Shown: one piece after another, positions 1 through 5,615 of the stretch
Position numbering within the stretch: the stretch's first letter is position 1
How the letters are laid out: the number at the start of each line of letters is the position of its first letter
Assembly: GCA_018968995.1 (NCBI GenBank)
Contig: JAGWZD010000118.1
Span: 1-6,515, forward strand
From: Bdellovibrionales bacterium
GTDB taxonomy: Bacteria > Bdellovibrionota > UBA1018
DNA length: 6,515 nt
Direction of reading: 5' to 3'
The notes under the pieces: model-generated
The model's input: only the letters and a program-made list of their open reading frames with translations
Databases searched by the model: none
Told to the model about the DNA's origin: nothing
Translations under genes and position numbers: made by a program

Positions 1-27
1 AAAAAAACCGGGCTCAGGCTGAGCTTT
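1..27 (-). terminator. Possible intrinsic terminator or hairpin near the cyclase 3' end
   Basis: On the minus strand a 5-bp stem (GCTCA/TGAGC, plus-strand positions 12-24, 3-base loop) is followed by CCGG and then a run of seven T at the window edge (7-1). This resembles a rho-independent terminator, but it lies within the still-open reading frame, the stem is short, and four bases separate it from the T run. The cyclase stop codon is not seen, so the hairpin may only be coding sequence or may overlap the gene's very end. Confidence 0.25.
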
Positions 28-1326
28 CAGAAAGTACCGGCACCGTCGAACATACTCGAGCGACACAGCATCCTGCGGAAAAACCTTCAAACACTCCCGA
101 AAGAGAAGAAGTCCCTCGTCGAAACGACAGTCCGCATAAGCGGCCAAAGCAGAATGATAGATCGTTAGAATTTCGCGCTTTTTCTCCAAGATCCAATCGG
201 GATCTCCTGAAAAAAGCTCATAAACCTCCACCGGCTCAGAGCGCCCCCGTACCTTGAGGTTGTCGACTATTCGACACCCTTGATGGCGAACTTTCTCAGG
301 CAACTCTGCATGAGTGCTCGCAGAGACCAAAATTTGGCATTGAAATGTTTTTGTGAGCTTCTCCATACGAGCGCTCAAGTTCACTTGATCTCCGATCACA
401 GTGCTTGCCATTCGCTCGTCAGAACCAATGGCGGCGTAAACCACATGCCCCGTGTTGATTCCGATTCCAACTCGAATTTTTTCTACCTCGATGACAGTCT
501 GAGCTTTGGAATCCATTAAAAAAAACACTAATCGTTGAATTCCCATCGCTGCCTCAGCAGCGTTTCTAGCTGAGTTTTCTCCCTCAAAGATTGCCATGAA
601 CGAGTCGCCAGCAAAATTATCAATATACCCATGATGGCGCGAAATCATTGGAACGAATCGCTGAAAAAGTTCCCCCAGAAGGTTCACACTTTTCTCCGGA
701 CCAATCTTTTCAGCGATACTTGTAAAACCTCGGACGTCGAGAAATAAAACAGTTACTCGAGCATCATGATAAATTCCGGGTTCGACATTTAAGCTGGACT
801 TGATCCTTTCCTGAATTTTCTTGGGCACAAACTGTAGAAAGAGACGATTCAGCCGCTCAAGCTCACCGGTGCGCTCATTGATTTTTACCTCTAAATCCTC
901 ATTTACCTGGTTCATCACCGAACGAGCATCCAGTAACTTCAGCTGTAGTTTAATCCGAGATCGGATCAAAGCCGGATGACAGGGTTTTGGAATGAAATCT
1001 CCAGCTCCCAGCTCCAAAGCCCGCTCGGCCAACGATGCGTCCGATGCTACAATCACTGGGGTCTCACTCGAAGAAGCGAAATCCATTACGGACTCTAAAA
1101 TATCGAGCTCGAATGATGAGGGATCCACTATCAGCAAGTCTGGTCTCTCAACAGACATGATTGATGTCCACTCCTCAAAACTGGAGGCAACCAGAACTTC
1201 AAAGCCCCAGTCCGACATCCAGCGAGTCAAAGTGGCTCTCCACGCTAAGTCATCGTCCAATAAAAAAATTTTTCGAGACCCCGACTTCACTTGTTTGAGG
1301 GTACCTGATTGTAAGGAATTGAACAT
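1..1326 (-). CDS. Response-regulator receiver / class III adenylate-guanylate cyclase (3' end beyond window)
   Basis: This soluble signalling protein should convert a nucleoside triphosphate to a cyclic nucleotide under control of an N-terminal phosphoacceptor domain. I read 442 codons with no stop down to base 1. Residues 17-130 form a receiver: acidic cluster D24-D26, phosphoacceptor D68, S95 at the Thr/Ser switch position, and K114 in a KP motif. A charged helical linker (about 135-175, with the FVPKKIQE motif) leads to the cyclase domain (about 187-372). Metal ligands are D197 (LDVRGF) and D241 (AGDSF), 44 residues apart as in Rv1625c. T309, N316 and R320 occupy the purine and transition-state positions. 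N237 sits where adenylate cyclases have Lys. A TPR-like tail (about 384-430) ends near PEPGFF. No membrane segment is visible. ATG 1326 is the first possible start, because an in-frame stop lies two codons upstream; GTG 1290 is an alternative just before the receiver. Stigmatella CyaB is a known receiver-cyclase with this layout. Confidence 0.93.
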   Translation of the reverse strand, partial: MFNSLQSGTLKQVKSGSRKIFLLDDDLAWRATLTRWMSDWGFEVLVASSFEEWTSIMSVERPDLLIVDPSSFELDILESVMDFASSSETPVIVASDASLAERALELGAGDFIPKPCHPALIRSRIKLQLKLLDARSVMNQVNEDLEVKINERTGELERLNRLFLQFVPKKIQERIKSSLNVEPGIYHDARVTVLFLDVRGFTSIAEKIGPEKSVNLLGELFQRFVPMISRHHGYIDNFAGDSFMAIFEGENSARNAAEAAMGIQRLVFFLMDSKAQTVIEVEKIRVGIGINTGHVVYAAIGSDERMASTVIGDQVNLSARMEKLTKTFQCQILVSASTHAELPEKVRHQGCRIVDNLKVRGRSEPVEVYELFSGDPDWILEKKREILTIYHSALAAYADCRFDEGLLLFRECLKVFPQDAVSLEYVRRCRYFLKAQPEPGFF

Positions 1327-1333
1327 GTGTCAT
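1250..1333 (-). other. Out-of-frame 27-codon ORF overlapping the cyclase start
   Basis: ATG 1333 lies 8 bases after a Shine-Dalgarno-like AAGGGG (GGGG at 1345-1342). The cyclase ATG at 1326 is 15 bases from the same purine run. Translation from 1333 is in another frame and stops at TGA 1252-1250 after 27 codons, inside the receiver coding region. The peptide resembles nothing I know. It could be a chance ORF, or a decoy or regulatory start that lowers cyclase translation. It is listed because it bears on the start call of the cyclase; I do not claim it is a gene. Confidence 0.2.
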
Positions 1334-1413
1334 TATGAACACCCCTTTTTTGGCAATTTCAGTAGAAAAAGACGTGACAATAAGCCCTGCGAGAATCAAA
1401 AAAGAACCTCAAG
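1327..1413. promoter_or_regulatory. Divergent intergenic region (cyclase / CoA hydrolase)
   Basis: These 87 bases separate two genes transcribed away from each other and must hold, or lie close to, both promoters. A TTGTCA (-35-like) occurs on the minus strand at 1380-1375, and a TTGGCA on the plus strand at 1350-1355. Neither has a good -10 at normal spacing: GACAAT at 1376-1381 is 20 bases from the plus-strand box. No clear operator repeat is visible. Promoter use here is inferred from layout only. Confidence 0.35.
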
Positions 1414-2532
1414 ATGCAGATCTCCTCTCGACGATCAAAAAGCGGCTCTAGTCTTATCATCGAACTCCTGAAGCCCGAGAGGCTCAATGCTCTAGATCTG
1501 GAAGCGTTTGTTTCACTCAACGACGCTCTAGAGAGGGCTCAGTTGGATCCGAAAATTCGGTTTGTCCTTCTTTGGGCTCCTCCTCATCTGAATCCAAAGG
1601 CATTCTGCGCTGGTGGAGACGTCAGACGGATTTTTGAGGAATTTGAAAGATCAAAAAATATCAGCTACGGAGCTGAATTTTTCCACAAAGAATACCTAGT
1701 CGACCAAAAGGTTTGGAACTTCTCAAAACCCATCGTTGCGCTCACTCATGGAATTACCATGGGGGGCGGAATTGGATTAATTCGGGGCGCACCCTTCCGA
1801 GTCATCTGCGAGTCTTCTATTTGGGCCATGCCAGAAGTCTCCATCGGCTTATATCCAGATGTGGGCTCTTCCTATTTTCTGAGACAGCTGCCCTCCGCCT
1901 GGGCTGCGTTTATGGCTTTCACAGGCGCGAGAGTGGGCCCCTCTGACCTGCTTGAGCTGGGTCTTGCCACTCATTACTGCAAACAAGAAGATCTCGCGAT
2001 CATCGTAGATCAATTAGAGACTCTTGAAGTCTCTGAAGAGCTTAATCACCAGAGCCTCTGCCAACTCATCTGCGAAAAGATCAGTCCAACACTGAGGCTC
2101 CCCCCCTATCGAGGGTGGAAAGAAAATGAGAAATGGATCGAGAAACTCTTCGGTTTTGCCTCGGGGTCCTCTCTAGCTCCTCAGGTCGTCGCCAGTAAAA
2201 TCTGGTCGGCTGCTCAAGCGGCCGCCTCTTCGAAGGACTGTCCTGTGGAATTGCGAGAGGCACTCGAGATGATTTCTCGAGCCTCGCCTCTTTCTCTTTG
2301 CTTAACCGCAGAGCAGCTTCAGCAAGAGCTCTCTCTCTCAGAAGCATTTTCGTGGGAGCTTCAAGCTTCGCTCAATTGCCTCAAATCGGGAGACTTTTTT
2401 GAGGGCGTCCGCTCTCGCTTGATCGATAAGGACTTCCAGAAACCCAATAAACCACAGTGGAGATTCAAAAGTCCCTCTGAAATTCCTACTCCAGCTCTCG
2501 CCGCCCTTTTTCCAAAACGAAAAACAGGCTAA
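1414..2532 (+). CDS. 3-hydroxyisobutyryl-CoA hydrolase-like protein (enoyl-CoA hydratase/isomerase superfamily)
   Basis: The protein has 372 residues, normal for the HIBCH branch of the crotonase superfamily. That enzyme hydrolyses 3-hydroxyisobutyryl-CoA to 3-hydroxyisobutyrate and CoA in valine breakdown in the cytosol. Visible family motifs are PERLNAL (21-27), KAFCAGGDVR (62-71, the acyl-CoA/oxyanion region), the FFHKEY stretch (89-94), KPIVAL..GITMGGGIGL (105-122), and AMPEVSIGLYPDVGSSYFL (138-156). E141 and D149 fall on the catalytic Glu and Asp of human HIBCH (E169, D177), with the same eight-residue spacing. The C-terminal region (about 200-360) matches the extra helical part of the ECH_2 family. 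ATG 1414 puts the first beta-strand at the expected place; the ribosome site is weak (AAGAA) and a stop lies 11 codons upstream. The Gre-like gene follows after 14 bases, suggesting cotranscription. Family assignment is firm; the exact acyl-CoA substrate is inferred. Confidence 0.92.
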   Translation: MQISSRRSKSGSSLIIELLKPERLNALDLEAFVSLNDALERAQLDPKIRFVLLWAPPHLNPKAFCAGGDVRRIFEEFERSKNISYGAEFFHKEYLVDQKVWNFSKPIVALTHGITMGGGIGLIRGAPFRVICESSIWAMPEVSIGLYPDVGSSYFLRQLPSAWAAFMAFTGARVGPSDLLELGLATHYCKQEDLAIIVDQLETLEVSEELNHQSLCQLICEKISPTLRLPPYRGWKENEKWIEKLFGFASGSSLAPQVVASKIWSAAQAAASSKDCPVELREALEMISRASPLSLCLTAEQLQQELSLSEAFSWELQASLNCLKSGDFFEGVRSRLIDKDFQKPNKPQWRFKSPSEIPTPALAALFPKRKTG

Positions 2533-2546
2533 TAGATAATACGACT

Positions 2547-2948
2547 ATGGAAAAAAGGGCTCTGATTCAAATCATCACCAAGCATCTTCAAGAAGAGCTC
2601 TTAGAGCTTCGCCAAAAGCATGCTGCCGATGCTCTGCCCAGCTCCGAGATCCAATCCATGGAAAGAGCACTATTGATGTATCGGTTTCTTCCGATTCGCC
2701 CGCATGAGGAAGGTGACGCTGTCGCGCCAGCTAGCCTAGTTCTGGTAGAGCTCTCGGGCAGGCAGCTTTGGATTTTTTTGGTTCCTCAAAATGGCGGTCT
2801 CATCACTCATTACGAAGGACAGCCGGTTCAGGTTCTCACGCCTCAATCTCCGCTGGGAGAGGCCATTCTTGGGAAAAGAACTGGTGATCAGTTCAGCATT
2901 CCTACGGCATCAGGGACGCGGGATTATCGAATCCTGCAGATCCTTTAA
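2547..2948 (+). CDS. Short GreA/GreB C-terminal-domain protein
   Basis: This 133-residue protein ends in a domain of the GreA/GreB elongation-factor type (about 55-133). GDAVAPASLVLVEL (56-69) begins the FKBP-like fold, WIFLVP..GG (75-84) is the middle strand, and VQVLTPQSPLGEAILGKRTGD (94-114) is the Gre signature. In Gre factors this domain docks near the RNA polymerase secondary channel. The N-terminal part (1-54) is a charged, probably helical segment (QEELLELRQKHAADAL) much shorter than the roughly 75-residue coiled coil of GreA. No D-x-x-E acidic tip is obvious, so transcript cleavage is doubtful. Similar Gre-like proteins with variable N-termini occur in delta-proteobacterial groups, from memory of the family. 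It follows the CoA hydrolase by 14 bases with no recognisable Shine-Dalgarno and is probably cotranscribed. The fold is well supported, while its role at RNA polymerase is inference. Confidence 0.82.
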   Translation: MEKRALIQIITKHLQEELLELRQKHAADALPSSEIQSMERALLMYRFLPIRPHEEGDAVAPASLVLVELSGRQLWIFLVPQNGGLITHYEGQPVQVLTPQSPLGEAILGKRTGDQFSIPTASGTRDYRILQIL

Positions 2949-2969
2949 GCCAAGTTGTCGTCTGAAAAA

Positions 2970-4028
2970 TTACTGAGCTTTTAAGACGCGATTCAACATG
3001 TCTAAAGTTCCAAGATGTCCATTCAGAACATCCTCGGGAGACCGATGAGACGCCTCTATTTCCTCAAGAAAAACAAGCTCGGCACGTGAGCTGCTTAACT
3101 TCTTCACTTCCATCCATCCACAAAAATGCTTGAGACGCTCCTCACCAGCGATTTTAGAATATTCAATTCGATAGATCTCTCCTGGGCGAAGCTCACGCAA
3201 AACCCAAGATTCCTTCCAATCAAGATTCACGAAAAGAAAAGGTCGCACGTTGACGTCGACTTCGCGTTTTTTCACCCCGTTTGCTTCAATGACTTCCGAC
3301 AGCTTCAACTTTGTGTTCCGGGGATTCTTGAGCTGAGCGGGATTCCAAAGCTGCTCCACAATTTCCTTGAGGGGTAAGTCGGTCTCCGCACGAAGGGCCG
3401 CATACACACCGCCCACTGAGAGAGTTCCTTTTTGGTACTGAGCGGTTTTTGGACCCTCACCCTCTTTAAATGGCAACCAACTGCCTTGAATTTTTTCACT
3501 GCAATTTCTTGGTGAAGTGGTCGGAACACCCTCAGCAGCTACAGACCGATGGCTCCAATCTGAACTCCACCTCCAACCGACGAGTTTCTTCCAGAGACCC
3601 GTCAGAATCTCAGTCAATGTAGGGCGATGGAGAATCTCGATCTCTAAACGAGGCCGCTGCGCCTGCACAAAGGGTTCAAGCTCGCGATCCGTCACCACTT
3701 CAAAGAATCGCTTGCCAGGGATCCGCTCTTGAAGCTCGAGCTTTCTGAAGTAAATTCCTTTTTTTTGGTTAAAAAACAGAATGCCAATGTATCGAACGAA
3801 ATGACCCTCTGCATCGACCTGTACCAAATTCCACTTCGAGCCCGGCGTTTCCTCAGTCGAGGCCGAAATCGACACTCGGATATCCAATTTTTTGGGTTGA
3901 TTGGTGTAAATCCTGGTTTCGTCTGCCTCAATGCTTTGAACCCGAGGATGTATAGAATCCGCCCCCCAGGAGACCGACGTGAAACCTGAAATCAATAGAG
4001 CAAACCCCAACCCAGCGAATCGTGCCAT
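2970..4028 (-). CDS. Exported protein with probable Ig-like and SRPBCC-like domains
   Basis: I do not recognise a named gene. The 352-residue protein starts with a signal peptide (residues 1-22: MARF, a hydrophobic core, then SVSWG before ADS), so it is probably periplasmic. There is no lipobox Cys. Residues about 26-135 look all-beta: HPRVQSIEADETRIYTNQPKKLDIRV, then VDAEGHFVRYIGILFF, resembling Ig-like domains that precede secreted repeats. A Trp-rich linker (146-158) follows. The C-terminal part (about 200-345) has VRPFLFVNLDWKESWV (261-276), IEYSKIAGEERLKHFCGWMEV (288-308), then EEIEASHRSPEDVLNGHLGTLDML (322-345). This is the kind of pattern seen in SRPBCC/START-like ligand-binding proteins. 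C176 and C303 are the only Cys of the mature protein and could form a disulfide. ATG 4028 follows a weak TAGG. Neighbours face other ways, so it seems to be a single-gene unit. The domain names are inference from pattern. Confidence 0.8.
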   Translation of the reverse strand: MARFAGLGFALLISGFTSVSWGADSIHPRVQSIEADETRIYTNQPKKLDIRVSISASTEETPGSKWNLVQVDAEGHFVRYIGILFFNQKKGIYFRKLELQERIPGKRFFEVVTDRELEPFVQAQRPRLEIEILHRPTLTEILTGLWKKLVGWRWSSDWSHRSVAAEGVPTTSPRNCSEKIQGSWLPFKEGEGPKTAQYQKGTLSVGGVYAALRAETDLPLKEIVEQLWNPAQLKNPRNTKLKLSEVIEANGVKKREVDVNVRPFLFVNLDWKESWVLRELRPGEIYRIEYSKIAGEERLKHFCGWMEVKKLSSSRAELVFLEEIEASHRSPEDVLNGHLGTLDMLNRVLKAQ

Positions 4029-4083
4029 AGTTCAAGCCTACCAAGCAGTTTAAACTTTCACCACTCCATGTCAGGATAAAGCC
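4029..4083. promoter_or_regulatory. Divergent intergenic region with a 10-bp palindrome
   Basis: This 55-base gap lies between the exported-protein gene and the ferredoxin gene. The perfect palindrome AGTTTAAACT at 4047-4056 is close to its centre. Its TTTAAA core could act as a -10 on either strand, giving short leaders (about 14 bases minus, about 23 bases plus). No well-spaced -35 is evident: a CTGACA on the minus strand at 4074-4069 is only 14 bases away. Operator or shared promoter roles are inferred. Confidence 0.35.
4073..4076 (+). promoter_or_regulatory. Ribosome binding site of the thioredoxin-like ferredoxin gene
   Basis: AGGA lies seven bases before ATG 4084. This is good Shine-Dalgarno spacing and supports that start. 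Confidence 0.6.
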
Positions 4084-4401
4084 ATGGCCAAGGATTATGA
4101 CGCTCATTTGTTCATTTGTACGAATACTCGCTCTGCCAGCGCCGACGGCAAGCCACGGGAAAGCTGTGGAGCCAAGGGATCTGAGAAACTACGCGAGATA
4201 GTTAAGACGAGCGCTGCAACTCGATTTAGAGGAATGTCGTTGCGGGTCAATTCGTCGGGTTGTCTAGGGGCCTGTCAGGAAGGAATTGTCTCGGTATGTT
4301 ACAGCCGCTCAGGCGGAGCAAATTGGAACACCCATTTATCTAACACTTCAGAGTCCGCTGAGATCCTGCTCAGGAACATTGAGGAAACCCTTTCTTCATG
4401 A
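4084..4401 (+). CDS. Thioredoxin-like [2Fe-2S] ferredoxin
   Basis: This 105-residue cytosolic protein matches the thioredoxin-fold [2Fe-2S] ferredoxins (Shethna type, related to the NuoE C-terminal domain). The motif order is as expected: HLFICTNTR (8-16, first ligand C12), ESCGAKGSEKL (26-36, C28), then SSGCLGACQEGIVSVCYS (57-74, C60 and C64). An NW (usually G-x-W) and a final helix (about 87-102) follow. All four probable cluster ligands are present. C72 is a fifth Cys in the strand where relatives usually have Val or Tyr, and Ile68 stands where Pro is common. These proteins carry electrons or help cluster-dependent enzymes; the partner here is unknown. A good AGGA site precedes the start. 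The stop overlaps the start of the CPXCG gene by four bases, so the two are translated as a coupled pair. Confidence 0.9.
   Translation: MAKDYDAHLFICTNTRSASADGKPRESCGAKGSEKLREIVKTSAATRFRGMSLRVNSSGCLGACQEGIVSVCYSRSGGANWNTHLSNTSESAEILLRNIEETLSS
4381..4387 (+). promoter_or_regulatory. Ribosome binding site of the CPXCG gene, inside the upstream gene
   Basis: GAGGAAA lies ten bases before ATG 4398, within the end of the ferredoxin coding region. It supports the overlapping start and translational coupling. Confidence 0.6.
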
Positions 4402-4589
4402 GTCCTCTTGTAGAACACGAAGACAGCTGCCCTTTCTGCAACGAAACGATTACGTTTCTGATTGATGCCAGTCAAAATGAACAAAGCTATATCGAAGATT
4501 GCTCGGTTTGCTGCCGCCCTATTCAAGTCACCACAAGATGTGACCCGGACTCAAATGAGTTGCTAGGGATTGATCTCTCTCGATCCTAA
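4398..4589 (+). CDS. CPXCG-motif cysteine-rich protein (probable zinc ribbon)
   Basis: This 63-residue protein belongs to the small CPXCG cysteine-rich family, of unknown function, which usually has 60-70 residues. Visible marks are CPFC (11-14), D23, the QSYIEDCSVCCRPI block (29-42) and a polar tail. C11, C14, C35 and C38 are spaced like a zinc-ribbon site; C39 is the extra conserved Cys of the CCRPI motif. The usual Gly after the first pair is Asn15 here. ATG 4398 overlaps the ferredoxin stop (ATGA) and has GAGGAAA upstream. The 3' end overlaps the oppositely directed dihydrouridine synthase gene by 27 bases. Zinc binding is inferred from the Cys pattern. Coupling to a [2Fe-2S] protein hints at a shared metal or redox role, which the sequence does not prove. 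Confidence 0.9.
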   Translation: MSPLVEHEDSCPFCNETITFLIDASQNEQSYIEDCSVCCRPIQVTTRCDPDSNELLGIDLSRS

Positions 4590-5615
4590 GCTCACCTCGC
4601 TCAGACCAAAATACTCCTGAAGACCTTGAAGCGTCGGGATGCGCTTGACTTCATCAAACCAGTTTAGACCGCGGTTTCGCTCGGCCATCCGAATCCATTG
4701 CTTGCATCGAGCAAGAACCGCTGATTGCACAGGAAAGTAATCGAGAGAAATCTCAATAAACCGCTGTAGTAGTGGCGCCCAACACTCACGTATCAAAGAG
4801 GTCGATGTGCGAGACTGATCATTAGGCAGCCCCAGCTCTCGGGCTACAGCGTGCACTAGGTCTGGATTTGCAAGAGCCCCACGACCCATCATAAAATGTT
4901 CGCATTGACTCTCCTCACGACAACGAACGAAATCCTCGAGAGTCCAGATATCTCCATTCGCTAAAATCGGAAGAGTTCCAAGCTGCTGCTTTACTTTGCC
5001 AATCTGACGCCAAAAGACAGGCGGCTGATACGCGGCCATTCGCGTTCTTGCATGAATAGTAATCCAGGAAGCCCCTCCTTCAGCGGCCATCGAGGCATTC
5101 TCGAAGATTGCGTCTACTCCATCCCACCCCAAACGCATTTTTGCCGATACTGGTAAATGGGAGGGAACAGAGCGCCGAACAGCTTCAACGATGGCGCGAA
5201 TTCGTAACGGATACTTTAAAAGCGTGGCCCCTCCGTCATGCCGGTTCACCGTAGGTGCAGGACAGCCAAAATTCAGATCAACTCCTGGAGAGCCCATCGA
5301 GCAGGCTAAAGACGCGGCCTCAGCCAGCTTCTCAGGGTCGCCCCCCAATAACTGAACTTGAACTGGAGTTCCTACGGCCGTCTGCGATCCCTGGGCTAAT
5401 TCTGGAACAAACTCCCGAAAGGCCTTACGAGGAGGAATTTCTTGGCTCACTCGAATAAACTCTGAAACACAATGCGTGAAGCCTCCGCGCTCGGTCATGA
5501 ACCGGCGCATGGGGAAATCGGTTACGCCCTCCATCGGAGCTAGCACAAGAGCTGCTTTTCCAGGTTGAATCACACGGGGTTCGCTACCATAACAGAGAGA
5601 TGTCTGACACCCCAC
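4563..5615 (-). CDS. dusC: tRNA-dihydrouridine synthase, DusC-type
   Basis: This FMN enzyme reduces a specific uridine of tRNA to dihydrouridine using NADPH; E. coli DusC acts on U16. The barrel begins LVLAPMEGVTD (23-33). It continues with SEFIRV (51-56, DusC-like TEFVRV), VQVQLLGGDPEKLAE (85-99), GVDLNFGCPAPTVN (111-124, catalytic C118), GGATLLK (128-134), SAKMRLGWD (157-165, K159), ITIHARTR (185-192, H188), ILANGDIW (217-224) and MMGRGAL (242-248). The helical tRNA-binding domain follows. Residue by residue it resembles E. coli DusC (315 aa) more than DusA or DusB. The start is uncertain. GTG 5615 gives 350 residues with an N-terminal extension and overlaps the divergent ferredoxin gene by 16 bases. 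GTG 5573 or GTG 5546 (9 bases after GGAAAA) would begin closer to the barrel and avoid the overlap. The 3' end overlaps the CPXCG gene. Confidence 0.93.
   Translation of the reverse strand: MGCQTSLCYGSEPRVIQPGKAALVLAPMEGVTDFPMRRFMTERGGFTHCVSEFIRVSQEIPPRKAFREFVPELAQGSQTAVGTPVQVQLLGGDPEKLAEAASLACSMGSPGVDLNFGCPAPTVNRHDGGATLLKYPLRIRAIVEAVRRSVPSHLPVSAKMRLGWDGVDAIFENASMAAEGGASWITIHARTRMAAYQPPVFWRQIGKVKQQLGTLPILANGDIWTLEDFVRCREESQCEHFMMGRGALANPDLVHAVARELGLPNDQSRTSTSLIRECWAPLLQRFIEISLDYFPVQSAVLARCKQWIRMAERNRGLNWFDEVKRIPTLQGLQEYFGLSEVSLGSREINP
5546..5600. promoter_or_regulatory. Head-to-head start region of the dus and ferredoxin genes
   Basis: Both genes begin here on opposite strands with almost no free space. 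On the plus strand TTGAAT (5565-5570) and CATAAC (5588-5593) are 17 bases apart. They would place transcription start at about the ATG at 5600, which would suit a near-leaderless message. On the minus strand TG-T-TATGGT resembles an extended -10 (core 5591-5586). Both are weak matches, and no operator repeat is visible. This is inference. Confidence 0.25.

Noticed and set aside
280..519. Plus-strand ORF of 79 codons opposite the cyclase
   Set aside because: The minus-strand frame here encodes conserved catalytic cyclase sequence (VNLSARME), which accounts for the region.
1262..1273. A7/T5 run as a programmed frameshift site in the cyclase
   Set aside because: The in-frame reading from ATG 1326 passes through it intact and gives a proper receiver beta-strand (RKIFLLDDD). 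The upstream ATG would need a +1 shift, which such a run does not usually promote.
992..1471. Plus-strand ORF of 159 codons
   Set aside because: It lies opposite the receiver domain of the cyclase and ends inside the CoA hydrolase gene. Its product is Ser/Lys-rich, low in hydrophobic structure and without motifs, so it is a shadow.
2081..2347. Minus-strand ORF of 88 codons
   Set aside because: It is antisense to the conserved CoA hydrolase, highly charged (Arg/Glu) and without recognisable motifs.
3305..3989. Several 70-86 codon ORFs on both strands within the exported-protein gene
   Set aside because: The 352-codon minus-strand frame has a signal peptide and coherent domain patterns, whereas these alternatives are basic, unstructured shadows.
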